Shown: positions 15,481 through 24,059 of the stretch, one piece after another
How the letters are laid out: each line of letters begins with the position of its first letter
Numbering within the stretch: the stretch's first letter is position 1
Source: JAVXCQ01 sp036659415
Lineage (GTDB): Bacteria; Bacillota; Negativicutes; Acidaminococcales; Acidaminococcaceae
Length of the DNA: 62,396 nucleotides
Direction: 5' to 3'
Assembly (NCBI GenBank): GCA_036659415.1
Contig: JAVXCQ010000013.1
Coordinates: forward strand, 1 to 62,396
Notes under the pieces: generated by a model
Seen by the model: only the letters and a program-made list of their open reading frames with translations
The model's database searches: none
Told to the model about the DNA's origin: nothing
Position numbers and translations under genes: made by a program

Positions 15481-17110
15481 CAATAGTTACCATCCTTTTT
15501 AGTGGAATTTTAATTGTAAAAGTTGCACCATTATTTTCACTGGATTCAACTTCAATTGTGCCGTTGATACTAGCGAGATTATTTTTGATTAGATATAAAC
15601 CAAAGCCATGAGTTTCTCCCTTTGTAGAGAATTTTTTGATGAAAATACTTTCCAGAGCAGTTTTTTTGATGCCGGGTCCGGTATCTTCCACCGTAATGAT
15701 GAGTTCATCTTCAAAGGTTAAAACAGCAAGGTTGACAAGGCGCTCGCCTTTCCAATCAGTTAAAGCATCAAACGCATTTTCTAATAGGTTGCCGATGTAA
15801 AGAATTATGTCATGAATGGTCACGTTGTTGACCTGATCAAGCTTTAATTCACTTTCCTCGCTAAGGCTTAGCTCAATGTTTAGTTCCCGCGCTCGGCTGA
15901 TTTTTCCGAGCATAAAACCGGTTAAGGCTGGGTCATTGAGCCGACTGGCAATAAACGAGGTTTCTTCATGTCTGGTATTGGCTAATTGTCTCAGATATTT
16001 TTTCAAATCATCATAGGCTTGCATTTCCAATAAACCAGTAATGACGTGCATCTTATTCATGAATTCATGTGTTTGTGCCCTCAAGGCATCAGCATAATTA
16101 CGGACACCTGTTAGTTGCTTAGCTAGTTCTTCTACAGCAGTTTTCTCTCTAAAGGTAATAATAACACCTGTGATGAGATTTGATGCAAAAACAGGAATAA
16201 TATTATAGATAATACTAAAACCATTAATATTGCTTGTTAAATCCAAAAGAGGATTTTTGCTCATTAATACTTTGTTGATATTATCATAATTAATTAACAA
16301 ATCGATGTTTTTACCAATTAAATTTTGGGCGTTTTTGATGCCGGCCATACTGAGTAATCGCAGTCCTTCGGTGTTAATTAGGTAAATTTTGGCGGCAGCA
16401 TCTACAGCAATAACACCATCTTTTACCGTATTCAGTAACGTCACTCTTTCTTGGAGTAAGGCGGCAATTTCTGGTGGTTCCAAATCAAACAGGGTTGTTT
16501 TGATTTTTTTCGCTAAATAAACAGCCCCAATCGTCCCCACACTGAGGCCAATCAATCCTGCCAGCAAAATTAACAACATGATTTCGTTAATAAGGGAATC
16601 AGATAAATTGGAAGGATATGCTACGGCAACATAACCAATTAGCTCATCTTTGTGGTTAGTAATAGCACTGGCAGCACCGGTACTGTAGGTAAAAGGCGCC
16701 ATATCTAAAATGCCGGAGTAATCTATACTTTCAAAGGCAATCTGTTGTGCTTGTTGCTCGAAGTTTTTAATCCCAGCAGGATTATAAGCCATGAGCAGTA
16801 CTCGATTGCGGTCAAAAATAGCGATACTGGAATTAGTGGCACTACTTACAGAGGCGACGACAGCATTGAGAGCGGTATAATCCTTATTGATAAGTAATGT
16901 TTTTGTTTCTTTGGATAAAGCCATAACCGAAGTTACTCGTAAGGCATTGATATCCAAGCGTTCATCAACCATATTGGGAATTTTTCTGCTGATTAAGGTG
17001 CTGGTAGCAAATAAAGAAACAAAAATAGCAAAAATAATTAAAAGAACAATAGTTTGCGAAAGCGTAAAGTCTTTCAATTTGTGTTCTTTAACATATTTGA
17101 GATAGTTCAT
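15458..17110 (-). CDS. Sensor histidine kinase, CitA/DcuS family
   Basis: A 550-residue membrane kinase. Membrane segment 1 lies near 18-40. An extracytoplasmic sensor of the single-Cache type covers about 42-175, followed by segment 2 near 178-203. A PAS domain (about 215-335) holds VKDGVIAVD. The His-acceptor helix has the SpoB-like H-E-x-x-N-K-x-H pattern near 350, and the ATPase domain has NLLENAFDAL, DTGPGI and GFGLYL. CitA/DcuS kinases sense citrate, fumarate, malate or succinate outside the cell. The ligand is not readable here. It is the first gene of the pair, with its own promoter. Confidence 0.9.
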   Translation of the reverse strand: MNYLKYVKEHKLKDFTLSQTIVLLIIFAIFVSLFATSTLISRKIPNMVDERLDINALRVTSVMALSKETKTLLINKDYTALNAVVASVSSATNSSIAIFDRNRVLLMAYNPAGIKNFEQQAQQIAFESIDYSGILDMAPFTYSTGAASAITNHKDELIGYVAVAYPSNLSDSLINEIMLLILLAGLIGLSVGTIGAVYLAKKIKTTLFDLEPPEIAALLQERVTLLNTVKDGVIAVDAAAKIYLINTEGLRLLSMAGIKNAQNLIGKNIDLLINYDNINKVLMSKNPLLDLTSNINGFSIIYNIIPVFASNLITGVIITFREKTAVEELAKQLTGVRNYADALRAQTHEFMNKMHVITGLLEMQAYDDLKKYLRQLANTRHEETSFIASRLNDPALTGFMLGKISRARELNIELSLSEESELKLDQVNNVTIHDIILYIGNLLENAFDALTDWKGERLVNLAVLTFEDELIITVEDTGPGIKKTALESIFIKKFSTKGETHGFGLYLIKNNLASINGTIEVESSENNGATFTIKIPLKRMVTIDDQSTCC

Positions 17111-17140
17111 ACGATATCACACTCTCCCCCTTCTCACCTT

Positions 17141-17169
17141 ATAGTACACTGTGGAAGGAAATATGACAA
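17141..17169 (-). promoter_or_regulatory. Promoter of the two-component system
   Basis: Minus strand TTGTCA (17169-17164), 17-nt spacer, TACTAT (17146-17141). It sits about 30 nt before the kinase ATG, just downstream of the prfC stop codon. Confidence 0.6.
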
Positions 17170-17192
17170 GAAAAGGCTGTTGCCAGTAGTCT

Positions 17193-18803
17193 TTAAATAG
17201 TTTGGGCTTCTGAAGGAACGGTTAAAAATCTAATGCCAGGGTTGCGTTCTAACATCCAGTTAAGACTCCATTCGTTATTAACTAAAATAACAGGACGGTC
17301 TTCTTTATCAAAAACGAGCATACCATTATCCAACCCTTTGAGATTGTCCAGGTTAACCTGCTTATCAGCATAAATCCAACGTGCTAAAGAATGTGGTAAT
17401 TGATTCATTAGGAGCTGAGCCCCATATTCGTTTAACAAGCGATATTCTAAAACTTCTAGTTGTAAAACCCCTACTACGCCGATGATATAACTTTCCATGC
17501 CGACACCGTGTTGGACAAAGACCTGGATTGCTCCTTCTTGGGCCAATTGGGTAATACCTTTAACAAACTGTTTGCGTTTCATGGAGTCTTTAGGTTGTAC
17601 GCGAGCAAAAATTTCCGGTGGGAAAACAGGAAAATCTTCAAATTGAATTTTCAATTGAGGATCAGTAATAGTGTCCCCAATACTAAAAATACCTGGATCA
17701 AAAACGCCAATAATATCACCGGGATAGGCTTTTTCTACAATGGTTCGTTCTTGTGCCAAAAATTGTTGTGGCTGCGTTAATTTAATCATTTTCTTTGCTT
17801 GTAAGTGATAGACGGACATACCTTTGTCAAACACGCCGGAGCAAATACGCATAAAAGAAATACGATCGCGATGTGCAGGATTCATATTAGCTTGAATTTT
17901 GAAAATAAAAGCTGAGAAAGCTTCGTTACTGGGATTTAGTTGATCTCCATTTTGCAAAAGACGTGGTTGCGGCATCGGAGAAAGTTCAAGAAATTTTTCC
18001 AGGAACCCGCGTACACCAAAGTTGGTCATAGCACTACCGAAAAACATGGGTGTTAATTGACCATTATTGACTTTAGCCATATCAAATTCATCACCGGCTA
18101 GATTAAGTAGCTCGATGTCATTGCAAAGATTTTCGTATAATTCAGGTCCTAAAGTAGCAATAATAGCAGGATCTTCTAAGTCACCGGTAGTGGATTTTAA
18201 AATTTTAGAACCGTGACTATTATCATTTTCAAATAATTCGATTTGTTTTTTGACGCGATCATATACACCGACATATTGCCCGTCAATACCGATTGGCCAG
18301 TTGAGTGGATAGGCTCTGATGCCTAGAACTTGTTCCAATTCATCCATTAAGTCAAAGGGACTGCGGCCATAACGGTCCAACTTATTCACAAAGGTAAAAA
18401 TTGGTAGTTGGCGACGATGACAAACCCAGAACAATTTTTTGGTTTGTGGTTCCACACCTTTGGCAGCATCAATCAACATAACGGCACTGTCAGCGGCCAT
18501 TAAAGTTCTATACGTATCTTCACTAAAGTCTTGGTGACCAGGAGTATCCAAGATATTTACGCGATAATCATTATAATCAAATTGCAGGACACTGGAGGTA
18601 ACAGAAATACCCCGCTGTTTTTCTATTTCCATCCAATCAGAAACAGCATGTTTATTGCTTTTTCTAGCTTTGACGGAACCAGCTAAATGGATGGCTCCAC
18701 CATAAAGGAGTAGTTTTTCAGTTAAAGTGGTTTTACCGGCATCAGGATGAGAAATAATCGCAAAAGTACGACGTTTTTCAATCTTTTTCAAAAAATCTGA
18801 CAT
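17193..18803 (-). CDS. prfC: Peptide chain release factor 3
   Basis: RF3 is a ribosome-dependent GTPase that removes RF1/RF2 after termination. G1 is SHPDAGKTT near residue 18, G3 is DTPGHQDF, and G4 is NKLDR. The GSVKARKS and SDWMEIEKQRGIS segments are typical of RF3 rather than EF-G. Its 536 residues are full length. It is 18 nt after a small unknown gene (18822-19373) and probably co-transcribed with it. Confidence 0.95.
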   Translation of the reverse strand: MSDFLKKIEKRRTFAIISHPDAGKTTLTEKLLLYGGAIHLAGSVKARKSNKHAVSDWMEIEKQRGISVTSSVLQFDYNDYRVNILDTPGHQDFSEDTYRTLMAADSAVMLIDAAKGVEPQTKKLFWVCHRRQLPIFTFVNKLDRYGRSPFDLMDELEQVLGIRAYPLNWPIGIDGQYVGVYDRVKKQIELFENDNSHGSKILKSTTGDLEDPAIIATLGPELYENLCNDIELLNLAGDEFDMAKVNNGQLTPMFFGSAMTNFGVRGFLEKFLELSPMPQPRLLQNGDQLNPSNEAFSAFIFKIQANMNPAHRDRISFMRICSGVFDKGMSVYHLQAKKMIKLTQPQQFLAQERTIVEKAYPGDIIGVFDPGIFSIGDTITDPQLKIQFEDFPVFPPEIFARVQPKDSMKRKQFVKGITQLAQEGAIQVFVQHGVGMESYIIGVVGVLQLEVLEYRLLNEYGAQLLMNQLPHSLARWIYADKQVNLDNLKGLDNGMLVFDKEDRPVILVNNEWSLNWMLERNPGIRFLTVPSEAQTI

Positions 18804-18821
18804 TGGGTAGTTCTTCCCTTC

Positions 18822-19373
18822 TTATTCAACGTTTTGAGCTTGATAGGACTTCCAAGCGATTATAATCTGTTCGGTAATATAGGTTGGAATGGGAGTGGCA
18901 GTTTCCAGCTGACCTTGCATATTGAATCTAAACGCAACGTTTTGGTAGCTTTCACCGCCGTAAGTTGTACAGTTAAAGGTTGTACGCATAAATTCGTCAT
19001 TGAACGTACAGTCTTTTAAGGTATTGGCTTTGCGTTTGAGATCCCAAACCTCAAACAAGGTAAAAAGTTTGTGTTGGGCGGCTTCAGGGATTTCTTCGCT
19101 AGTTACTACAATACCATCAAGTGCAGTACAATCCAAATGTTCATAGCTGGTTCCGTCAACTAAAGTAATTGTAACATATGTAGAGTAATCTTCTTCGGTA
19201 AAGGTAGCTGTTGCTATTTGCCATTTTGCTTGCCATTTTTTAATACACTTGGGACAAATAAAATGTGCATCTCTTAGATTAGTGCTAATAAAATTATCAC
19301 GATAAAATAATTCGTTCGTGGGAATGAAGGCTTGCTGACATTCGCAACAAATGAGCTTTAGTGAACGTATCAA
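18822..19373 (-). CDS. Hypothetical protein with N-terminal zinc-knuckle
   Basis: A 183-residue protein I do not recognise. Two Cys pairs near the N-terminus (CCEC at 9-12 and CPKC at 39-42) could hold one zinc ion, in the manner of a zinc ribbon. The rest is a mixed alpha/beta segment with no obvious catalytic motif and no membrane segment. It starts with TTG at 19373 behind a G-rich ribosome site. It lies directly upstream of prfC and after the tRNA-Pro terminator. A translation-linked role would be a guess from position only. Confidence 0.6.
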   Translation of the reverse strand: MIRSLKLICCECQQAFIPTNELFYRDNFISTNLRDAHFICPKCIKKWQAKWQIATATFTEEDYSTYVTITLVDGTSYEHLDCTALDGIVVTSEEIPEAAQHKLFTLFEVWDLKRKANTLKDCTFNDEFMRTTFNCTTYGGESYQNVAFRFNMQGQLETATPIPTYITEQIIIAWKSYQAQNVE

Positions 19374-19416
19374 GAGTAGATCCCCCCCTTTTTTATTATT
19401 ACTCAGACATAAAAGA

Positions 19417-19442
19417 AGCCTTTACGGATAACCGCAAAGGCT
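19417..19442 (-). terminator. Terminator after tRNA-Pro
   Basis: Hairpin with arms 19417-19427 and 19432-19442 (one mismatch), followed on the minus strand by a T-rich tail, 12 nt beyond the CCA end of the tRNA. Confidence 0.75.
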
Positions 19443-19453
19443 GTGTTGTTGAT

Positions 19454-19530
19454 TGGTCGGAGCGGCGGGAATTGAACCCACGACCTCTACCACCCCAAGG
19501 TAGCGCTCTACCAAGCTGAGCCACGCCCCG
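19454..19530 (-). tRNA. tRNA-Pro (GGG)
   Basis: A 77-nt cloverleaf on the minus strand. The seven-base-pair acceptor stem has one G-T pair, the D-arm reads GCTC...GAGC, and the anticodon loop is TTGGGGT with anticodon GGG (reads CCC/CCU). A normal T-arm with TTCAATT is present, and CCA is encoded at the 3' end. It has its own strong promoter and a terminator, so it is a single-gene unit between thrB and the prfC pair. Confidence 0.95.
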
Positions 19531-19543
19531 AATAACAGATATT

Positions 19544-19572
19544 ATTGTAGTATATTTTAGTGCAACTGTCAA
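19544..19572 (-). promoter_or_regulatory. Promoter of tRNA-Pro
   Basis: Consensus TTGACA (19572-19567), 17-nt spacer, TACAAT (19549-19544) on the minus strand. Transcription would start about 7 nt before the tRNA 5' end, as usual for stable RNA genes. Confidence 0.85.
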
Positions 19573-19574
19573 GA

Positions 19575-20483
19575 TTAAACGATAATTGCTCCTTCAGTAT
19601 CTAAATCTAAAATATGATAGGCGGCAGTTACGCCGTGATTTTTAAGTGCTGTAACCATGCTAGCACCAATAGCAGCATGATCACTGGTAAGTGGTGCATA
19701 AGCCATGAGCGTAGAACCAGCACCGCTAATAATGGCATTATAAGCGCCCTGTTTTTGAGCGGCACTGAAAGCAGCCGTTAAGCCAGGGATTAAAGTCGCT
19801 CGATACGGTTGATGTAATTTATCTTCGAGCGCTACGGGTAAATGCGTGTAATCGCCAGTGAGTAAGGAAGCAATCAGTAAAGCAGACCTGCCTGTATTAA
19901 AGACGGCATCACTATGAGTTACCGTTTTGGGCAGTACTTTGCGGGCAATGCTTGTTGCTAAAGGCATATTTGGTACTACGGCAATAAATTTTAGTGGTTG
20001 TGTGGGTAAAAAGCGTAAAGTGTGTGCTTTTTCTGCTTGAAGATAACTAATAGTGATACCACCTAAAATTGCCGGCGCTACGTTATCAGGATGACCTTCG
20101 ATTTCCGTTGCTAAGCCTACTAAATCTTCGGGGCTCAATTGTTCCCCAGTGAGCTTGTTAGCGGCGATTAATCCGGCAACTATAGCAGTAGAACTACTCC
20201 CTAAACCGCGTGCTAGCGGAATATTATTTTGCATTGTTACTTTCAGACCAATATGCGTTGCTGTCATTTTATTCCAGACTTTAAGAAAAGCAGCAAAAGC
20301 CAGATTATGGCTAGAAGCTTGCAGTGCTCCGGCACCTTCGCCTTGGACCTCTAGGGTGAACCCTTTGCTGATTATTTCGTAGGTAAAGTAGTTATACAAA
20401 TTGCAAGCTAAACCTAGAGAATCGAAGCCAGGTCCACAATTAGCTGAAGTTGCGGGAACACGTACAGTTATTTTTTGTGACAT
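19575..20483 (-). CDS. thrB: Homoserine kinase
   Basis: ThrB phosphorylates homoserine for threonine synthesis. It is a GHMP-family kinase: the N-terminal VRVPATSANCGPGFD block, the ATP-binding PLARGLGSSSTA loop near residue 90, and the C-terminal ISGAGSTLMAY glycine motif. The 302-residue length is normal. It lies 18 nt after hom. Threonine synthase (thrC) is not in the window. Confidence 0.95.
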   Translation of the reverse strand: MSQKITVRVPATSANCGPGFDSLGLACNLYNYFTYEIISKGFTLEVQGEGAGALQASSHNLAFAAFLKVWNKMTATHIGLKVTMQNNIPLARGLGSSSTAIVAGLIAANKLTGEQLSPEDLVGLATEIEGHPDNVAPAILGGITISYLQAEKAHTLRFLPTQPLKFIAVVPNMPLATSIARKVLPKTVTHSDAVFNTGRSALLIASLLTGDYTHLPVALEDKLHQPYRATLIPGLTAAFSAAQKQGAYNAIISGAGSTLMAYAPLTSDHAAIGASMVTALKNHGVTAAYHILDLDTEGAIIV

Positions 20484-20501
20484 TGTGACTAAACCGCCTT
20501 A

Positions 20502-21797
20502 TTACAAAGTATTGTCTTCAACGCGAATAACGCTACAAACTTTTTCTACTACCGGCAAAGCTTTTAATGTTTGCAAAGCCATTTGCAAATTAAACTCGGA
20601 AACATCATAAGTAATAACAACTAGTTCAGAAAAACCATTAACCTTGGCTTTTTGAACCACTGTTTTTAAGCTGACGTTTTGTGCACCAAAAGCAGCGGCA
20701 ATGCCGGCCAAGACACCAGGTTTATCCTGTGCATGCAGTCTTACATAGCAAGGAGAAGTAATGTTTTCTAACGAACAAAGATGTTTTTCTTCAAAACAAG
20801 TACAGTTAATGCGACCAGTTGCATTATGCCTGATATTGCGCGCCACATCAATAATATCACCGCACACAGCACTAGCTGTAGGCAACCCGCCTGCTCCACG
20901 TCCTAGAAACATAGCGTCCCCCAGAGCGTCACCGGTGACAAAGATGGCATTGTAAACATCATTAACAGTGGCTAAAGGGTGGGTATTCGGTAGCATTGTC
21001 GGATGGACTCGGACGCTAATACCATTATGTTCGTCCGATTTAGCAATAGCGAGCAACTTGACAACATAGCCTAATTCTTTGGCATAATCAATATCACGTA
21101 AAGTAATATCGGCAATGCCTTCGACAAAAACATCATCTAAGCTAATCCTTGTATTAAAAGCAATAGAGGCTAAAATAGTTATTTTGCGAGCAGCATCCAG
21201 TCCACCAATATCGGCGGTTGGATCAGATTCAGCATAACCTTTTTCTTGGGCTTCCTTTAAAACTTCAGCAAAATCTAAATGTTCTGCGGACATTTTAGTG
21301 AGCATGTAATTCGTGGTACCATTGACAATTCCCATAATTGACTTGATTTTATTAGCTGCTAAACAGGATTTTAGCGGGCGAATAATAGGGATACCTCCAC
21401 CAACGCCAGCTTCAAACATAAAATCTACCTGTTGCGCTTCTGCTAAGGCAAATAATTCTTTGCCGTATTTTGCTAGGACATCTTTATTGGCGGTAACAAC
21501 ATTTTTTTTGTTTTGTAGTGCCGTTGCCATGAATTCTTTGGCCGGATGTTCCCTCCCAATTAATTCCACGACGATATCAATTGTAGGATCATTAATAATA
21601 TCGTCAATATTCGTGGTTACAAGATATTTGTCGCCAAATTCTTGTTCTACCTTAGGGTTACGACCCAATATTTTAGTTATTTTAACCGGTAGACCAACTT
21701 TTTTGGCTATATCTTGGGCATTTTTTTCCAAAACAGCAATGACGCCACGGCCCACAGTGCCGGCACCTAAAAGGCCAACGTTAATTGTTTCTTTCAT
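20502..21797 (-). CDS. hom: Homoserine dehydrogenase
   Basis: Hom reduces aspartate semialdehyde to homoserine with NAD(P)H. The N-terminal Rossmann motif GLLGAGTVGRGV, the catalytic-domain block GIVNGTTNYMLTKM, and DPTADIGGLDAARK are clear. Residues from about 350 on (CYVRLHAQDKPGVLAGIA) form an ACT domain for threonine feedback. The length (431) is typical of the Firmicutes monofunctional form. GGAGG precedes the ATG. It is transcribed after pheB and before thrB. Confidence 0.96.
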   Translation of the reverse strand: MKETINVGLLGAGTVGRGVIAVLEKNAQDIAKKVGLPVKITKILGRNPKVEQEFGDKYLVTTNIDDIINDPTIDIVVELIGREHPAKEFMATALQNKKNVVTANKDVLAKYGKELFALAEAQQVDFMFEAGVGGGIPIIRPLKSCLAANKIKSIMGIVNGTTNYMLTKMSAEHLDFAEVLKEAQEKGYAESDPTADIGGLDAARKITILASIAFNTRISLDDVFVEGIADITLRDIDYAKELGYVVKLLAIAKSDEHNGISVRVHPTMLPNTHPLATVNDVYNAIFVTGDALGDAMFLGRGAGGLPTASAVCGDIIDVARNIRHNATGRINCTCFEEKHLCSLENITSPCYVRLHAQDKPGVLAGIAAAFGAQNVSLKTVVQKAKVNGFSELVVITYDVSEFNLQMALQTLKALPVVEKVCSVIRVEDNTL

Positions 21798-21836
21798 GAA
21801 TGAGCGTCCTCCTTCTAGTAAAAGTGTTGCACAAAC

Positions 21837-22283
21837 TTATACTTGTCCTAAAACCTCTAGGCGTTTTACACCATCGATCATTCGCAATTTATCAAGTAAA
21901 GCTTCTAAATCTATGGTTAATTCTTTAGTTTCGATAGAAATAGTGGTATTGGCAACACCTTGGAGCGGAATGCCTTGGTTAATGGTCATGATGCTACCAG
22001 AATCTCCTGCTACAGTATTTAAAACACGGGATAGAACCCCTGGTTTATGCTCCAGCAAAAGAGATAAGGTAATTATTTTTTCTTTGCTTGCTTCATAAAA
22101 AGGGAAAACATAATCTTTATACTTATAGTAGGCGCTACGACTAAGCCCCATTTTTTCCACAGCTTCGTTGATGGTTTTAATTTCACCACGTTTTAAAATT
22201 TCTTTAACTTTAATAGTTTTTTTGATGGCTTCCGGTAAAATTTCCTCGCGGACGAGGAAAAAGGTTGATTTTTCTGACATCAT
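21837..22283 (-). CDS. pheB: ACT domain protein, PheB/UPF0735 family
   Basis: A 148-residue protein of the PheB (UPF0735) family. An N-terminal helical part carries SRSAYYKYKDYVFPF, and a C-terminal ACT domain (about 70-148) has LLLEHKPGVLSRVLN. ACT domains bind amino acids. Despite the name, no chorismate-mutase residues are evident. In Firmicutes it often precedes hom, as here (39 nt gap), which suggests a regulatory or sensor role in the aspartate-family pathway. GAGGAGG lies before two adjacent ATG codons at 22283 and 22280, so the exact start is uncertain by one residue. Confidence 0.88.
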   Translation of the reverse strand: MMSEKSTFFLVREEILPEAIKKTIKVKEILKRGEIKTINEAVEKMGLSRSAYYKYKDYVFPFYEASKEKIITLSLLLEHKPGVLSRVLNTVAGDSGSIMTINQGIPLQGVANTTISIETKELTIDLEALLDKLRMIDGVKRLEVLGQV

Positions 22284-22345
22284 TTATCCTCCTCATAAAA
22301 ATATATATTCTCTCCATAAAAGAATATGCTCTATGCACGATAGAC

Positions 22346-22354
22346 ATTATAACA
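22346..22354 (-). promoter_or_regulatory. Extended -10 promoter of pheB-hom-thrB
   Basis: TGTTATAAT on the minus strand (TATAAT at 22351-22346) about 63 nt before the pheB ATG. No good -35 is seen, in keeping with an extended -10 promoter. Confidence 0.5.
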
Positions 22355-22363
22355 TTTATGGGC

Positions 22364-22400
22364 AAAAAATGCCAGATAGTTTTTAATTATCTAGCATTTT
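22364..22400 (-). terminator. Terminator after gpsA
   Basis: Hairpin whose arms (about 22367-22378 and 22388-22400) match with one mismatch, followed on the minus strand by six T. It ends the DUF512-cobO-der-plsY-gpsA transcript 16 nt after the gpsA stop. Confidence 0.75.
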
Positions 22401-22415
22401 GTTTAGGCTGTTTGC

Positions 22416-23420
22416 TTATTTCAAAAGTTCTTGCTTGCCACTACGATTCATTAGTTCTTTTAAAGCTGTTTGTACATTTTTCCCCGCAAACAATATTTGA
22501 GCAAGACTTTCAGTAATAGGCATTTCTACTCGGTGAGTTTGCTGTAAAGCATAGGCGGCTTTAGTGGCATTAATGCCTTCAATGACCATGTGGGTGCTGG
22601 TAGCAATGGTGGTTAAGGTTTCTCCTCGAGCAAGGGCTTCCCCTGCTCGGCGATTACGACTATGGGAGCTGGTACAGGTAGCAATCAAGTCCCCTACTCC
22701 AGCCAAGCCGCTAAAGGTTTCGCGCCTAGCACCTAAGGCAACGCCTAATCTAGTGATTTCGGCTAAACCTCTGGTGATTAAGGCAGCTTGGCTATTATCG
22801 CCAAAACCCAAACCAAACATAATCCCGCTGGTAAGTGCAATAATATTCTTTAAGCTACCGGCAACTTCTACTCCAATAAGGTCATCTGTAATATAAGGTC
22901 TAAAGTAAGCATTGAGAAAAAGTTGTTGTAACTTTTCTGCCAGCTTAAGGTCCGCACAGGCAATGACTGTAGCTGAAGGTTGTCGTAAAGCAATTTCTTC
23001 AGCGTGATTTGGCCCTGACAAAACAGCAAGAGTGGCAGCAGGTAAGGTGCTGTGAATGATTTCACTCATGCGCTGACCGGTGTCTAAAGCAAAGCCTTTC
23101 GTACAGGAAATAATAGTTTTATTAGCACAAGAATTGTTTGCGCTGATTTGCTGACAAATAGTTTGCATACCGTGAGAAGGTACGACTAGCACTAAAATTG
23201 ACGCTACTTGGACAGCAGCGTTTAAATCAGCTGTTATTTGAATACTCGGTGCTAGTTTTATTGCCGGCAAATAATCACTATTATAACGCGTGCTTTTGAT
23301 TGTTTGCGCACGCGTTGGTTTACGAACCCAGAGGGTAACCTCATGACCATTATCATCAAGGATTTGTGCTAAGGTCGTGCCCCAACTGCCGGCACCGATG
23401 ATTGCAATTTTTTTATTCAT
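22416..23420 (-). CDS. gpsA: Glycerol-3-phosphate dehydrogenase [NAD(P)+]
   Basis: GpsA makes sn-glycerol-3-phosphate from DHAP for phospholipid synthesis. The nucleotide loop GAGSWGTTLAQ is at residues 8-18. The catalytic Lys block VAGSLKNIIAL and the CTSSHSRNR-x-AG substrate segment are present. The 334-residue length is normal. It lies 8 nt after plsY, which uses the product. The usual clostridial neighbour spoIVA is absent downstream. Confidence 0.96.
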   Translation of the reverse strand: MNKKIAIIGAGSWGTTLAQILDDNGHEVTLWVRKPTRAQTIKSTRYNSDYLPAIKLAPSIQITADLNAAVQVASILVLVVPSHGMQTICQQISANNSCANKTIISCTKGFALDTGQRMSEIIHSTLPAATLAVLSGPNHAEEIALRQPSATVIACADLKLAEKLQQLFLNAYFRPYITDDLIGVEVAGSLKNIIALTSGIMFGLGFGDNSQAALITRGLAEITRLGVALGARRETFSGLAGVGDLIATCTSSHSRNRRAGEALARGETLTTIATSTHMVIEGINATKAAYALQQTHRVEMPITESLAQILFAGKNVQTALKELMNRSGKQELLK

Positions 23421-23428
23421 GGTTAGCT

Positions 23429-24049
23429 CTACTTTTCTTCTTTTTTTAGGGAATTGATATTCCCCTGTTTGATTTTACTTTCTGTTCCTGCCAGTAGGCG
23501 CTTCATATTTTCATAATGTCTAACAATGACAAAAACACACGCTGCCAAGGCAAATAAAACCAGTTCTAAAGGATAGCCGCGCCAATAAGCACAGATAGGA
23601 GTAATAAAAGCGCCTGTAACAGAAGCTAGCGACACATACTTAGTAACAAAGACGATGACAATCCAAACAGAAAAAGTAAAAATACAAACGTCCGGCATAA
23701 ATAAAAGAATTAAACCTAAACCAGTGGCAACTCCTCGTCCGCCTTTGAAGCCCAAAAACAAGGAATAATTGTGTCCCAAGAGCGCACCGATAGCAGCTAC
23801 AAGTTCCAGATGTAAATTACTGGCCAGACAATAGCGAACCAGTAATACGGCAATAATGCCTTTGCTGACATCGGCAACTAAAACAAAAGAGGCCATTCTT
23901 GCACCTACCGTACGAAAAACATTGGTGGTACCAATGTTTTTGCTACCGTATTCGCGAATATCAATGCCACAGATCATTTTCACTAAAACTAAGCCACTAG
24001 GTACAGATCCGAGCACATAACCTATCATAAAAGCTATAAGTAGTGTCAT
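23429..24049 (-). CDS. plsY: Glycerol-3-phosphate acyltransferase PlsY
   Basis: An integral membrane enzyme that transfers an acyl group from acyl-phosphate to glycerol-3-phosphate. The three conserved loops are seen: GSVPSG near residue 15, GSKNIGTTNVFRTVG near 36-50, and GHNYSLFLGFKGGRGVATG near 93-111. About five hydrophobic helices fit the 206-residue protein. It starts 10 nt after der and is followed by gpsA. Confidence 0.95.
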   Translation of the reverse strand: MTLLIAFMIGYVLGSVPSGLVLVKMICGIDIREYGSKNIGTTNVFRTVGARMASFVLVADVSKGIIAVLLVRYCLASNLHLELVAAIGALLGHNYSLFLGFKGGRGVATGLGLILLFMPDVCIFTFSVWIVIVFVTKYVSLASVTGAFITPICAYWRGYPLELVLFALAACVFVIVRHYENMKRLLAGTESKIKQGNINSLKKEEK

Positions 24050-24059
24050 GGGCTAACCT

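Noticed and set aside
21313..22098. 261-codon plus-strand open frame opposite hom and pheB
   Set aside because: It lies antisense to two clear genes, shows no ribosome site and its composition (Ser/Thr/Pro/Leu-rich) is that of a complementary-strand shadow.
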